Source of the DNA: Alteromonas sp. KUL106
Lineage (GTDB): Bacteria; Pseudomonadota; Gammaproteobacteria; Enterobacterales; Alteromonadaceae
Direction of reading: 5' to 3'
DNA length: 42,447 bases
Assembly (NCBI RefSeq): GCF_009811415.1
Contig: NZ_BLIG01000043.1
Coordinates: 1-42,447 of the forward strand
Position numbers and translations under genes: made by a program. A model generated the notes under the pieces. The model saw only the letters and a program-made list of their open reading frames with translations, was not told the DNA's origin and made no database searches. Positions 17,186 to 25,920 of the stretch are shown here, in pieces; the first letter of the stretch is position 1; every line of letters begins with the position of its first letter.

Positions 17186-17743
17186 ATGCCCCAGTGGCGA
17201 CAAGGACTGACAAAGAGTTTGCATCAAACGCGAAATATGCCCGAAAGTCGCTACTTTCAATTGGCTACGGTGAGCAACTTAGGTGAACCTTTTTGTCGAA
17301 CTGTAGTGTTTAGGGGGATAACGGAAGAGAATCAGCTGGTCGTTATTTCAGACACGCGCTCTGAAAAGTTTGGCCAGCTTACTCAAAATCCTAAAGCGCA
17401 GGTATGCTGGTATTTTTCAAAAACCAGAGAGCAGTATCGATTCTCTTGCGAAGCGTCAGTGGTAACAGCCAAGGATGATTTTACTTTAGTAAAGCAGCAA
17501 TGGGATAAATTGTCTGATGCAGGAAAAAAGCAATTTTTTTGGGGAGAGCCAGGCACCCCTCGAAATGATGGCTCAGCACTTCACATTGAAGGGGACTTCA
17601 AGCAAGTTCCTTCTCATTTCTGCACACTGTTGCTGACCATACAAAACGTAGACTATTTGAATTTGAGAGGAAACCCTCAAAATCGCGAATGGCATCAAAA
17701 AGATGAACAGGGTAACTGGGTAAGCCAATCCCTTATTCCATGA
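17186..17743 (+). CDS. Pyridoxamine 5'-phosphate oxidase-like flavoprotein
   Basis: A 185-residue protein of the split-barrel FMN-binding fold, closest by recall to the Alr4036-type PNPOx-like group. Seen: RYFQLATVSNLGEPFCRTVVFRG near the N-terminus, RSEKFGQLTQNPKAQVCWYF in the middle and a typical C-terminal RGNPQNREW. The true substrate is unknown and it need not make pyridoxal phosphate. ATG at 17186 is preferred over GTG at 17180 because GGAGG ends five bases before it. It follows tatD by 35 bases and may share its transcript. Confidence 0.8.
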   Translation: MPQWRQGLTKSLHQTRNMPESRYFQLATVSNLGEPFCRTVVFRGITEENQLVVISDTRSEKFGQLTQNPKAQVCWYFSKTREQYRFSCEASVVTAKDDFTLVKQQWDKLSDAGKKQFFWGEPGTPRNDGSALHIEGDFKQVPSHFCTLLLTIQNVDYLNLRGNPQNREWHQKDEQGNWVSQSLIP

Positions 17744-17806
17744 CGCAGTGAGTTAGTCGCCTTTATTGCCAGCTCGTGTGACTGGTTTTGATATATAACC
17801 TAATGA

Positions 17807-17853
17807 AAAAGGCCCACCTATAGCTTCATAAGAGAACAATAGAGGGCCTCTTT
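17807..17853. terminator. Hairpin between convergent genes
   Basis: AAAGGCCC (from 17808) can pair with GGGCCTCTTT (17844-17853) with one bulged base around a loop of about 28 bases, and both arms have A/T tails. It lies between a plus and a minus gene that converge and could end both. Confidence 0.45.
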
Positions 17854-17904
17854 AGTGAGTAATCAAGCAAACTCACGGTTCATCTCACCTTTTCCTCAAT
17901 ACGG

Positions 17905-18537
17905 TTAGAAAACCTGAGAAATTGGCGTATCGCCTTTGAATAAGTAAGTAATGACATTATCACTGCCTTGTCTGGCAACACTTTCAACAATGGCGGTTGC
18001 AACGTCTTCTCTTGGGATAACAGCATCATCTTTGTTGTCCGGCATATTGGTGCTAACCAGATGCGTACCCGGCTCATTCAGTAAGGTTCCTGGACGCAAA
18101 ATAATGTGATGTAGACCACTATTAATTAGATGCTCGTCAGCCATGTGTTTGGCGACTAAGTAAGGTTTAATTTCGGAAGCAACGGCATCAGGATCTCCAG
18201 CGCCAATTGAACTGACCATGACAAATTTAGGGATAGCGGCGTCTTTTGCATAATTGACGGCGTTACGTGCAGCCCAAAGGTCAATCATAATGGTTTTGTC
18301 TGCGCCAGTGTTGCCGCCAGACCCTGCAGTAAATACAACGACATCAGCACCTTTAAAATGCGCTGAAAAATCGTCTTCTAAGTTTTGCTTCACTACACTG
18401 AGATTACCGTGCTCAATGTCTGAGAGTTTCTCAGGGCTTCTTACTGGCGCTATTACCTTGTGTCCAGCATCGAGCAGTTTAACGGTAGCCTGTTTACCAA
18501 TTTGTCCTGATGCGCCTATTACTAATACATTAGCCAT
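17905..18537 (-). CDS. NAD(P)-binding atypical SDR (NmrA/YwnB-like)
   Basis: A 210-residue Rossmann protein beginning MANVLVIGASGQIGKQ, the GxSGxxG cofactor signature, then VMVSSIGAGDP and the active-site-like YLVAKHMADEHLINSG. This set belongs to the atypical short-chain dehydrogenases often called NAD(P)H-binding or SDR family oxidoreductases. Substrate unknown. A good AAAGGAG precedes the ATG. It stands alone, convergent with the flavoprotein gene. Confidence 0.8.
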   Translation of the reverse strand: MANVLVIGASGQIGKQATVKLLDAGHKVIAPVRSPEKLSDIEHGNLSVVKQNLEDDFSAHFKGADVVVFTAGSGGNTGADKTIMIDLWAARNAVNYAKDAAIPKFVMVSSIGAGDPDAVASEIKPYLVAKHMADEHLINSGLHHIILRPGTLLNEPGTHLVSTNMPDNKDDAVIPREDVATAIVESVARQGSDNVITYLFKGDTPISQVF

Positions 18538-18834
18538 TATCTTAAACTCCTTTCTCTTTGTTTAGCGAATCGTTAGTAATGGATAATGGTGATGAGCATA
18601 AAGCGATCATAAAGAGCGACTAATTGCATGATGAGGAGATTGACGACATAGGCACACTGGATGTCTTTCGTGAAAGACAGAACGCAGGACTAGGGCGTGT
18701 TTTGAACTTTGCTGTACGAATTTTGGGCTATATGAAAGCGTTTTAATCGCGAAACAGCACTGCTGGCATAGTTGTTCTGCGTCAAAGATTGACAAGCTCT
18801 AGCGAAAAATCTTCCTTTTCGCCAATGTTGAAAT
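18538..18834. other. Intergenic region holding an interspersed-repeat-like segment
   Basis: No supported gene. It has a perfect hairpin TGTCTTTC/GAAAGACA (18662-18679) and then CTAGGGCGTGT starting at 18690, which is shared with the repeat at 42210. Short open frames on the minus strand (18607-18795 and 18690-18944) look like translated repeat rather than genes. Confidence 0.6.
18662..18724. repeat. Repeat sharing its core with the 42210 hairpin
   Basis: The stretch beginning at 18690 reads CTAGGGCGTGTTTTGAAC then TTTGCTGTACG; the copy at 42210 is CTAGGGCGTGTTGAACTTT then GCTGTGC. They differ by two extra T and diverge after GCTGT. Here the second palindromic arm is missing. A separate perfect hairpin (18662-18679) lies 10 bases upstream. 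It follows the 3' end of the GGDEF gene. Confidence 0.7.
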
Positions 18835-21789
18835 TTAATTAATGACTGCGTTACGTCCGGACGCCTTGCCCTGATACAGTTTTTCGTCAACCGCGTAGAT
18901 ACACGCTTCAATACTATCGTAGTCCGTAATATCGGCAACGCCACAGGTGATAGACACGTTAATTTTGTGAGGCGGGATGTCTATGACAGTATCCGCTACA
19001 CTTTTACGTAATTTTTCAGCGACCCAATAGGCTTCGTGTACATTTAAAGAGGGGAGTAAAATAAGAAATTCCTCGCCACCCCACCGGGAGATAACATCGC
19101 TCTCGCGCAGATTATCCTCGAGCGTTCGCGCTACTTCTACCAGCACGATGTCTCCAGCTTGATGACCATAGGTATCGTTGATGTGTTTGAAATGATCTAT
19201 ATCAATAATGAGAAGAGAAAAAGTGCGGTGGTGACGTTTAAATTCATGCCATTCAGCACTTGCCCTTTGTGAAAAATAGCGACGGTTTTTTAGACCCGTC
19301 AGCGTATCTTGTGTAGAAAGTAAGGTGAGCTGTTCTACTGCAGCCTCTAAGTCTTTCGTTTTTTCCTCTACTTTTAAACTAAGTTCAATGGAACGCCTTT
19401 TCAAAGACATGATCCTAAACCAAACCGCAGAGGATAAAATTAACAAAATAGTTAACAGCAAAGCGGCTCGCCATATGGGTTCATCCCACCAAGGCGGCAC
19501 TACAACAATCTCAAGCTGCGCTTCGTCACTGCTCCATTCGTTTTCTTTATTGATAGCTTTTACTGTAAAACGGTAGCGACCCGGATCTAAATTAGTGTAC
19601 GTTGCTACCCGCGTTTTAGCGTCACTAAACCGCCAACTGGTTTCGAAGTCCGCAAGCTTATATGCATAGCGAATCTCACTTGCATTGATGTAATCGAGTG
19701 CCGCAAATTCGATAGATAGCGCAATGTCAGAGTAATCAAGCGCTATGCTTTCTCCTAAACTAACTCTCTGCTGATAAGTCGCACCACTGTCTTGGTCTCT
19801 GCTCACTACCTCTATATTGGTCAGGTGAATAGTGGGAGACCATTTTACGCTTACGACATCCGCTGGGTTGAACAGCGTCAGTCCTTCCGCGCCGCCAAAA
19901 AGAATGGTGTTATTTTGAGTTAAAGATACTGAGCCAATGTAATATCCAGTCGCTAACGCACCATTTTCGGCGCCAAAGTAAGACAGCGTAGAGAGGTTAG
20001 GCGCAAGATAGGAAATCCCTTCTATTGTTGAAATCCACAAGCCATATTCATCGTCTTCGACAATAGCACCTATTGAAATATCACTTAATCTACTTTCTCG
20101 TTTTAGCTGAGTCACTTTGATGGAGGAGAGGTCATTCCCTTCTTTGGTAATAAAAAAGAGTCCGGCCGCTTGCGTACCTACCAAGTAACCGCCCCGTTTC
20201 GAACGAGAGATCCAAGTGACCACGGTTTTGTCCGTGATTTTGTCGGTGAATTGGCCAATACTGACAATCTCACCGGTAAGTTTGTTAGCAAGGTATAATC
20301 CAGTAACGGTACTAAGCCACGCGCTTTCCCCGTCTTCAATTAAGATGCGCGTCGTCAGCGACAACGGCCACTGCTTTACTATCCGTTCTTCAGATGGACG
20401 ATATACAAACACCCCATCACTGTAGCCGCCAAACCAAACATCTCCGTCTGCATCTACGCTAACGCTGTAACCGGCTTTGCCTTGCATAGCGACGATATCT
20501 AATTGATTGGTTTGTTTATTGAGCTTTGCAAGCCCTGAACGCGTCGCTACCCACAGTTCGTCTCTCTTTTCATCGTAAACAATACCGATCAACTTATCGC
20601 TTGATTTGTCATCACTCTCTTTGGCATCGCTTGACGTAAAAGGGCCCTCATAGTCGTAATTTACGGTATTGAAGAGCCATAGTCCCTTTTCATTAGTGAC
20701 CCAGACTTTATTGTTTTTATAGCCTGTCATCGAACCGATGATCCGTCCGTCACCTACTTCCATAGAATTAAAATTGCTCAGTTCTGGGTTGCTAATAGCA
20801 AAACCATCATCTTTAGTTCCCACGACCACGAGGCCTGTTCGACCTTGATAAAGACTAGAAATTCTTTCATTACCCGCATCTTTTTTGGTAACTGGAGTCT
20901 GCACTACTGTGAAAGGACTAAAAGAGGGTAATATATTTAATCCACGTTCAGTGCCAATCCAGATATCGCTGTTTGAACTAAGCAAAATGTCGGTTACGTA
21001 ATTGTCGGATAACCCATGAATTTCTGACGTACACTGGGCAGTAATTGATGGTCCATTGCGGCTTGGATTAAAGAAGCAGACACCCCGTGAGGCTGTCCCT
21101 AAAAAAAGCGTTGAGCGCTCACCTGCGAGAAGTCTTGTTATGTTAATCCTTTCACTCGATGCTAACTCGAGTTTTCCTTTAATAGGGTCAAATTTGTAAA
21201 GTCCCGCGGTAGAGGCTACATAAAGCGTTTTTCCGACTAGCTCGATATCGGTAAGCGTGCTCGTTGTGTCAGGTAAAAAGCTTATAAACTCAATATTGTC
21301 AGTGTCTTCATTGTAAGAATAAAGATTACGTTCAGAAATAATCCAAAGCTTTCCATCGTTCGTTAATTTAACGCGGTTGATAACATTTTTTGTGAAAGGG
21401 GATGACGCAGGGAGGTCGTAGTGCTTAAATTCCTCGGTGTCTACATTTAAACGACTCAAACCACTAAATGTGCCAACCCACATGTACTGGCCATCTTCAC
21501 TCGCTTCTATCTGAAGGGCGGTGAGTGTCTCTAATCCTGATTTTTTGTTTTCACCCCACATACCAAAGTTAGAAAACTTATAGCCGTCAAATCTGTCGAT
21601 GCCAGACTGGGAGGCAAGCCATAGAAAGCCATATTTGTCTTCCGCTATGTCGGCTATAGAAACGTTTGTAATTCCACTTTCGGTATCGAATACATGAAAG
21701 GCGAGGGGATCCGTCTTCACGTCAGCATTGACAGATAAGCTAAAGACAGCGCCGTAAGTGATTAGAAAACGAGTGAAGAAACCTTTCAT
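18835..21789 (-). CDS. Membrane diguanylate cyclase with periplasmic two-component-regulator propellers
   Basis: A 984-residue sensor that should make cyclic di-GMP in response to a periplasmic signal. An N-terminal signal or anchor (1-22) is followed by about 650 residues of repeating units such as DKYGFLWLASQSGIDRFDG, typical of Reg_prop beta-propellers. A Y_Y_Y domain (about 690-765, TNLDPGRYRFTVKAIN) leads to one membrane helix (about 774-795) and a coiled coil. The GGDEF domain (825-984) has an intact GGEEF active site (904-908) and an RxxD inhibitory site (RESD, 895-898). No EAL domain is present. Such propellers often sense sugars or other ligands in hybrid sensors; the ligand here is unknown. 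It lies downstream of the M2 peptidase gene but is separated by a terminator. Confidence 0.92.
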   Translation of the reverse strand: MKGFFTRFLITYGAVFSLSVNADVKTDPLAFHVFDTESGITNVSIADIAEDKYGFLWLASQSGIDRFDGYKFSNFGMWGENKKSGLETLTALQIEASEDGQYMWVGTFSGLSRLNVDTEEFKHYDLPASSPFTKNVINRVKLTNDGKLWIISERNLYSYNEDTDNIEFISFLPDTTSTLTDIELVGKTLYVASTAGLYKFDPIKGKLELASSERINITRLLAGERSTLFLGTASRGVCFFNPSRNGPSITAQCTSEIHGLSDNYVTDILLSSNSDIWIGTERGLNILPSFSPFTVVQTPVTKKDAGNERISSLYQGRTGLVVVGTKDDGFAISNPELSNFNSMEVGDGRIIGSMTGYKNNKVWVTNEKGLWLFNTVNYDYEGPFTSSDAKESDDKSSDKLIGIVYDEKRDELWVATRSGLAKLNKQTNQLDIVAMQGKAGYSVSVDADGDVWFGGYSDGVFVYRPSEERIVKQWPLSLTTRILIEDGESAWLSTVTGLYLANKLTGEIVSIGQFTDKITDKTVVTWISRSKRGGYLVGTQAAGLFFITKEGNDLSSIKVTQLKRESRLSDISIGAIVEDDEYGLWISTIEGISYLAPNLSTLSYFGAENGALATGYYIGSVSLTQNNTILFGGAEGLTLFNPADVVSVKWSPTIHLTNIEVVSRDQDSGATYQQRVSLGESIALDYSDIALSIEFAALDYINASEIRYAYKLADFETSWRFSDAKTRVATYTNLDPGRYRFTVKAINKENEWSSDEAQLEIVVVPPWWDEPIWRAALLLTILLILSSAVWFRIMSLKRRSIELSLKVEEKTKDLEAAVEQLTLLSTQDTLTGLKNRRYFSQRASAEWHEFKRHHRTFSLLIIDIDHFKHINDTYGHQAGDIVLVEVARTLEDNLRESDVISRWGGEEFLILLPSLNVHEAYWVAEKLRKSVADTVIDIPPHKINVSITCGVADITDYDSIEACIYAVDEKLYQGKASGRNAVIN

Positions 21790-21876
21790 GCTTAAATAAA
21801 TTTAATTTTAGATAAACTGTAACGGTACGCTTTTAATACAAACTTACAATGGGACAATAGTTTAATTTAAATAAAA

Positions 21877-21898
21877 AAGCCTCAAATATTTGAGGCTT
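21877..21898 (-). terminator. Terminator of the M2 peptidase gene
   Basis: A perfect 22-base palindrome with arms AAGCCTCAAAT and ATTTGAGGCTT. Read on the minus strand it runs into TTTTTTAT, 44 bases after the peptidase stop, separating it from the GGDEF gene. Confidence 0.9.
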
Positions 21899-21941
21899 AT
21901 CAACTTATGTCAGGCTATTTCATGCTGAAATGGCAGGGAAC

Positions 21942-23762
21942 TTACCAGCCACACTGACGTGAAGCGTTTTGTTCATCTAGCCACGTTTTTAGCGGCGCAA
22001 AATAGTCAGCGATGGTGCTCGCATCCATTTTAGACGTGCCTGTTAATGTCTCTAGCGCATTTTGCCATGGCTGACTCATACCCATCTCTAGCATTTGATT
22101 AAGTGCTTTACCTGCCTCTTCACTGCCGTAAATAGAGCAGCGATTTAATGGCCCCTCATCACCGGCAATTTCACATAAAGCTTTGTGGAATTGGAACTGA
22201 AGGATATGCGCTAAGAAGTAGCGAGTATACGGTACATTGGCCGGAACGTGGTATTTTGCACCGGGATCAAAGGCATCAGCACCACGGTCAATTGGGGCCA
22301 TGACACCCTGATATTTTTCTCTTAGCTCCCACCACAGCTGGTTATATTGTTCAGGCGTCACCTCTCCTGACATAACCTTCCAGCGCCATTGGTCGACCAT
22401 TAAACCAAACGGTATAAACGCAATTTTATCGAGCGCTACCTGCATCAGCATACCAATGTCATTTGATGCATCTGGTATTTCGTCAATTAAGTCGATTTGC
22501 TTTAGATACTTAGGTGTAATAGACAGTGCAATTGTGTCACCAATGGCTTCATGGAAGCCATCGTTCGCTGAACCACGGTAAAGAAGCGGTTGGTTTTTAT
22601 AGGCGCGCTGGTAATAGTTGTGCCCTAATTCGTGGTGAATAACATTAAACTCTTCACCGGTCTTTTGAATACACATTTTAATTCGAAGATCGTCTTTATC
22701 ATCCAAATCCCATGCTGAAGCATGACACTGAACGTCTCGGCCTTCAGGTTTTTGAAACATAGAACGTTCCCAGAAGGTATCTGGTAGTTCTTCAAAGCCT
22801 AGCGATGAGAAAAATGATTCGGCCTGTTTAACCATAGCGATTTCATCATAGCCTTGCGCCGCTAATGCGCCTGTTACATCAGGCACCTTCATTTCTTGTT
22901 GTGGTTTTACGATATCGTAAATATTACCCCATGATTGCGCCCACATATTTCCCAACAAATGTGCTGGAATTGGCTTATCTTGGGGGACCACGTCTTCACC
23001 GTAATGCTCACCAAGTTTTGCTCTAACATGGCAGTGAAGAGACTCATAAAAAGGTTCAACTTGTGTCCACAAGCGATCAAGTTCTTTTGGAAACTCGTCT
23101 GCGGGCATGTCATATTTTCCACGCCACAGAGCACTTACGTTTTCAAACCCTAACTCTGCTGCACCTTCGTTAGCAAGCGAAACTTGCTCCGCATAAAGTG
23201 GCGCCATAGGTTTTGAGACTTCACGCCAACCTGTCCAATATTCCAGTAGTTTGTCGGCGTCGCGCAATGTAGCCATTTCTGAACTCATTTCAACTAAGCT
23301 TTTGCACGTACCGTCATCGCTACAATATTCACCCGAACCGTACATGGCGCTGAGTTCTGATCCTATTTTCGCCAAACGCTCTGCTTTTTGGGCATCTGCG
23401 GGTGGTGGCATAGTAAGACCGTTTTTTAGCAGTTCTAGCTGTCGGCGTGTATCGGCGTCAACGTCGACATCATTAAACTTGGCTGCTTCCTTGGCTAGTT
23501 TAGCCACTTTTGTTGATAGCACCTCATTAAAGTAGGCGCTTACCGCAGCGGTATCGAAGTTGATATTAGTGGCATAGCTCCACTCTGCGTGTGCAGCAGG
23601 TACCTGCATTTTTGCAATGTCATCTTGTACTTGTTGTAAAAATTGTTTTGCATCTTGCGCGGTGAGTTCTGGTTTTGATTCTGTCTGATGAGTACTTTCG
23701 CCGCAGCCCATAAGCGATACGCTTACCAATGCTGCTAACAGAGTACGTTTATGATTGAGCAT
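21942..23762 (-). CDS. M2-family peptidyl-dipeptidase lipoprotein (ACE-like)
   Basis: A 606-residue zinc metallopeptidase related to angiotensin-converting enzyme, expected to release C-terminal dipeptides. The signal peptide ends in the lipobox LMGC (Cys20), so it is probably anchored to the outer membrane. Zinc residues are in HHELGH (His377, Glu378, His381) and Glu405 in FHEAIGD, 24 residues after the second histidine, the ACE spacing. Length fits bacterial M2 enzymes. It has its own terminator; its promoter should lie in 23763-23900. Role is probably peptide use. Confidence 0.93.
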   Translation of the reverse strand: MLNHKRTLLAALVSVSLMGCGESTHQTESKPELTAQDAKQFLQQVQDDIAKMQVPAAHAEWSYATNINFDTAAVSAYFNEVLSTKVAKLAKEAAKFNDVDVDADTRRQLELLKNGLTMPPPADAQKAERLAKIGSELSAMYGSGEYCSDDGTCKSLVEMSSEMATLRDADKLLEYWTGWREVSKPMAPLYAEQVSLANEGAAELGFENVSALWRGKYDMPADEFPKELDRLWTQVEPFYESLHCHVRAKLGEHYGEDVVPQDKPIPAHLLGNMWAQSWGNIYDIVKPQQEMKVPDVTGALAAQGYDEIAMVKQAESFFSSLGFEELPDTFWERSMFQKPEGRDVQCHASAWDLDDKDDLRIKMCIQKTGEEFNVIHHELGHNYYQRAYKNQPLLYRGSANDGFHEAIGDTIALSITPKYLKQIDLIDEIPDASNDIGMLMQVALDKIAFIPFGLMVDQWRWKVMSGEVTPEQYNQLWWELREKYQGVMAPIDRGADAFDPGAKYHVPANVPYTRYFLAHILQFQFHKALCEIAGDEGPLNRCSIYGSEEAGKALNQMLEMGMSQPWQNALETLTGTSKMDASTIADYFAPLKTWLDEQNASRQCGW

Positions 23763-24144
23763 ACGTTGTCCTATAATTATTTTGTTTTTAACGTGAATCG
23801 AGGTTCACATAGACATGCATTTGCATTTGCATTGTGTAACGCGGCATAGGTTTTGTAAAACAAATTTGAAATAATCCAGTCCGCATAGATGATTATGCAC
23901 TCAGCGAGACTTAACATTTGCTTATTGTGCGCGGTTTTCAACGCTCACCGATAACAGTAGAGAATGTCATGACGGTAGAATTTTACTTTGAAAATTTACC
24001 GGCCAATAGGCGAGAGCGCATCACTTCGAGCATTGAGCTGCTGTGTACGTCTAGAATAGAAAGGGGAGAACTAAGGGAGTAAGCTTTTAACTATCGAATC
24101 TCCACGATATACTCGATAAAACAAAATCAATAGGAAGGAACGTT
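23763..24144. other. 382-base divergent intergenic region
   Basis: Lies between the M2 peptidase (minus) and the DUF4870 gene (plus), and should hold both promoters. Seen are the inverted repeat GTGAA/TTCAC (23792-23807) and a short ATTTGC-type repeat (about 23816-23836). A 37-codon frame within it is listed separately. Confidence 0.5.
23969..24082 (+). CDS. Possible 37-residue small protein
   Basis: An open frame from ATG 23969 to TAA 24082 encodes a charged peptide beginning MTVEFYFENLPANRRERI, rich in Glu and Arg. A purine stretch (GTAGAGA) lies upstream at poor spacing. It ends 62 bases before the DUF4870 gene. No family is recognised and it may be chance. Confidence 0.2.
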   Translation: MTVEFYFENLPANRRERITSSIELLCTSRIERGELRE

Positions 24145-24510
24145 ATGTCAACGGAAGAACCGGTTTATTGGGGGCTAAACGCCCGAAGTTATTGCACGCT
24201 TATCCATGTTTCTCAATTATCAAGCTTCGTCATTCCCGGATTAGGTTTTATCTTGCCCATTGTGCTTTGGATTGCGCATAAAGATCAAAATGAAGATATC
24301 AAGCAGCATGGAAGAGTGACCGTAAACTGGTTATTGAGTTTACTCGTTTATTCAGTGATCTGTTTTATACTGACTTTTATTATAATCGGGGCGCTAGGGT
24401 TCATTGTACTTGGCTTGATGAATATCATCTTCGCAATTGTTGCAGCGGTAAAAGCCAATAAAGGGGAGCTTTGGGTATACCCATTGAGCTTTCAGTTTAT
24501 AACGCGTTAA
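24145..24510 (+). CDS. DUF4870 small membrane protein
   Basis: A 121-residue protein with three hydrophobic segments (about 25-45, 67-95 and the stretch just after it) and the DUF4870 features: YCTLIHVSQLSSFVIPGLGFILPIVLW-type opening, KDQNEDIKQHGRVTVNW, and a closing KANKGELWVYPLSFQFI. Function of the family is unknown; it sits in the inner membrane. A clear AGGAAGGA precedes the ATG. Confidence 0.85.
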   Translation: MSTEEPVYWGLNARSYCTLIHVSQLSSFVIPGLGFILPIVLWIAHKDQNEDIKQHGRVTVNWLLSLLVYSVICFILTFIIIGALGFIVLGLMNIIFAIVAAVKANKGELWVYPLSFQFITR

Positions 24511-24596
24511 CGGGTCACAAAATTTTTCCGACGTTTAAGCGCACATACGGCTCAGTAAACGCTCGAGCGACTTTCTACACTCTCTAAAATACCCTA

Positions 24597-24872
24597 TTAC
24601 TCCGCGTTAGAGCGATGGTTGGGTAGAACGCTATGAATGAGGAACAGGCTGTTTGTCTGCCCTTTGCTTTGAGCCGTTGTAGACAAGCTTTGCTTTACGA
24701 CATTGAGTGCCAGCGATTTGTTGATGCGCTGTTTCTTAATGGTTTTGCTAAATGTAACGTCTTTTACGTGAGTTAAAGAGGGCGGCGTTTCTTGCGCTAG
24801 GGCAGAGGTAGAACAAGATGCAAATACGCTAAGCGCGATGGATAAAAAAATGTTTTTACTTTGCGTTTTCAT
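24597..24872 (-). CDS. Small secreted protein of unknown function
   Basis: A 91-residue protein starting MKTQSKNIFLSIALSVFASC, with a classical signal peptide probably cut after ALA (before QETPP). A lipobox is not clear. The mature part is about 63 residues, basic, with no cysteine or known motif. ATG at 24872 is chosen over GTG at 24875 because AGAAAAG fits it. Not recognised; the good signal peptide is the main reason to believe it. Confidence 0.55.
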   Translation of the reverse strand: MKTQSKNIFLSIALSVFASCSTSALAQETPPSLTHVKDVTFSKTIKKQRINKSLALNVVKQSLSTTAQSKGQTNSLFLIHSVLPNHRSNAE

Positions 24873-24939
24873 CACACTTTTCTCTTTACGCTAAACGCTG
24901 TTAACGTTGTGCATATCTCATCAGTAAGAAATGACTTCA

Positions 24940-25057
24940 GAGGCGGTTGCACCCGCCTCATTCGTCGGCTTTGTTTGTTCCGCTCCATTACACCTAAAGT
25001 AGAATAAGATCGAAACATGACGTGTCATACCATGGTATCAATAATGATACCTTTTTT
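24940..25057. terminator. Two hairpins between minus-strand genes
   Basis: GAGGCGG/CCGCCTC (24940-24959) is a 7-base GC-rich stem downstream of the SDR gene. GGTATCA/TGATACC (25034-25051) with loop ATAA is followed by six T on the plus strand, so it looks like a plus-strand terminator, although both neighbours are on the minus strand. The first may serve the SDR gene. Confidence 0.5.
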
Positions 25058-25110
25058 CTCTCTACGTTTATGCGGATTGAAATTACTCCTTATTCAGCAA
25101 CGTAAGGGTA

Positions 25111-25875
25111 CTACCACGCTGTAACCCCGCCGTCTACGGCGATTGTCTGTCCATTCATATAGCTATTACCCGGTGACAACATAAGCATCATGGTATTGAC
25201 AATTTCTTGGGGTTCACCAAGACGTTTCATTGGGCTTCCCATACCAAGTTGCTCGCGTGCCTCTGGTGTGTTGTAACCGTCCACGTTAAGAATATTGGTT
25301 GGACTGTAAAACGGGCAAATAGCATTAACGCGGACATTCTTGCGACCGTACTCTACAGCGGCAGTTCGGGTTATCCCTGACACAGCGTGTTTAGCTGCAG
25401 CGTAAGCTGCGCCCTTTGGCGCTCCGCCAAGCCCTGCGAGCGAACTAACGTTGAGTACATGACCTTGCTTTTGCGCAAGCATAACGGGAATTTGGTATTT
25501 CATTCCAAACATCACCCCTTTCACGTTTACAGCAAACTGTGAATCCATGATCTCTTCAGTCATCTGATGCACGGGCGCAGGATTGTGTGCTATGCCCGCG
25601 TTATTCACGGCTATATCGAGTCGGCCAAAGGTATCCATTGCGGTATCAACTAATGCTTTGTTAAGGGCTTCGCTTGCAATATTGCCCGATAGTGTTGCTA
25701 CCTCCGTCAAGGCTTTTACATCCTTCATCGTCTCTTCGAGGGCTGTTTCGTTTATATCTGAAAGAACAAGCTTAGCACCTCGGTTAGCAAGCCCAAGAGA
25801 CAGTAAGCGGCCAAAGCCGCTGCCCGCGCCCGTGATTAGTACAACTTGTCCTGTAAAATCGAGTAGAGCATCCAT
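25111..25875 (-). CDS. Short-chain dehydrogenase/reductase
   Basis: A 254-residue classical SDR: cofactor motif TGAGSGFG (15-22), NNAG (91-94), catalytic Ser144 or Ser145, Tyr158 and Lys162 (YAAAK), and a final NGQTIAVDGGVTAW. The acidic residue after beta-2 (LSDIN) favours NAD(H). Substrate not known; a secondary alcohol or hydroxyacyl compound would suit its partner genes. It follows the haloalkane dehalogenase by about 45 bases on the same strand, so the two likely form an operon. GAGGAA precedes the start. Confidence 0.9.
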   Translation of the reverse strand: MDALLDFTGQVVLITGAGSGFGRLLSLGLANRGAKLVLSDINETALEETMKDVKALTEVATLSGNIASEALNKALVDTAMDTFGRLDIAVNNAGIAHNPAPVHQMTEEIMDSQFAVNVKGVMFGMKYQIPVMLAQKQGHVLNVSSLAGLGGAPKGAAYAAAKHAVSGITRTAAVEYGRKNVRVNAICPFYSPTNILNVDGYNTPEAREQLGMGSPMKRLGEPQEIVNTMMLMLSPGNSYMNGQTIAVDGGVTAW

Positions 25876-25920
25876 AGTAAATTCCTCTTGTTTATTTTGT
25901 GACTGATGAAATTGTGTTTT

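Noticed and set aside
18607..18944. Two minus-strand frames after the GGDEF gene
   Set aside because: They translate repeat DNA, and one overlaps the end of the cyclase gene in another frame; no start signal is present.
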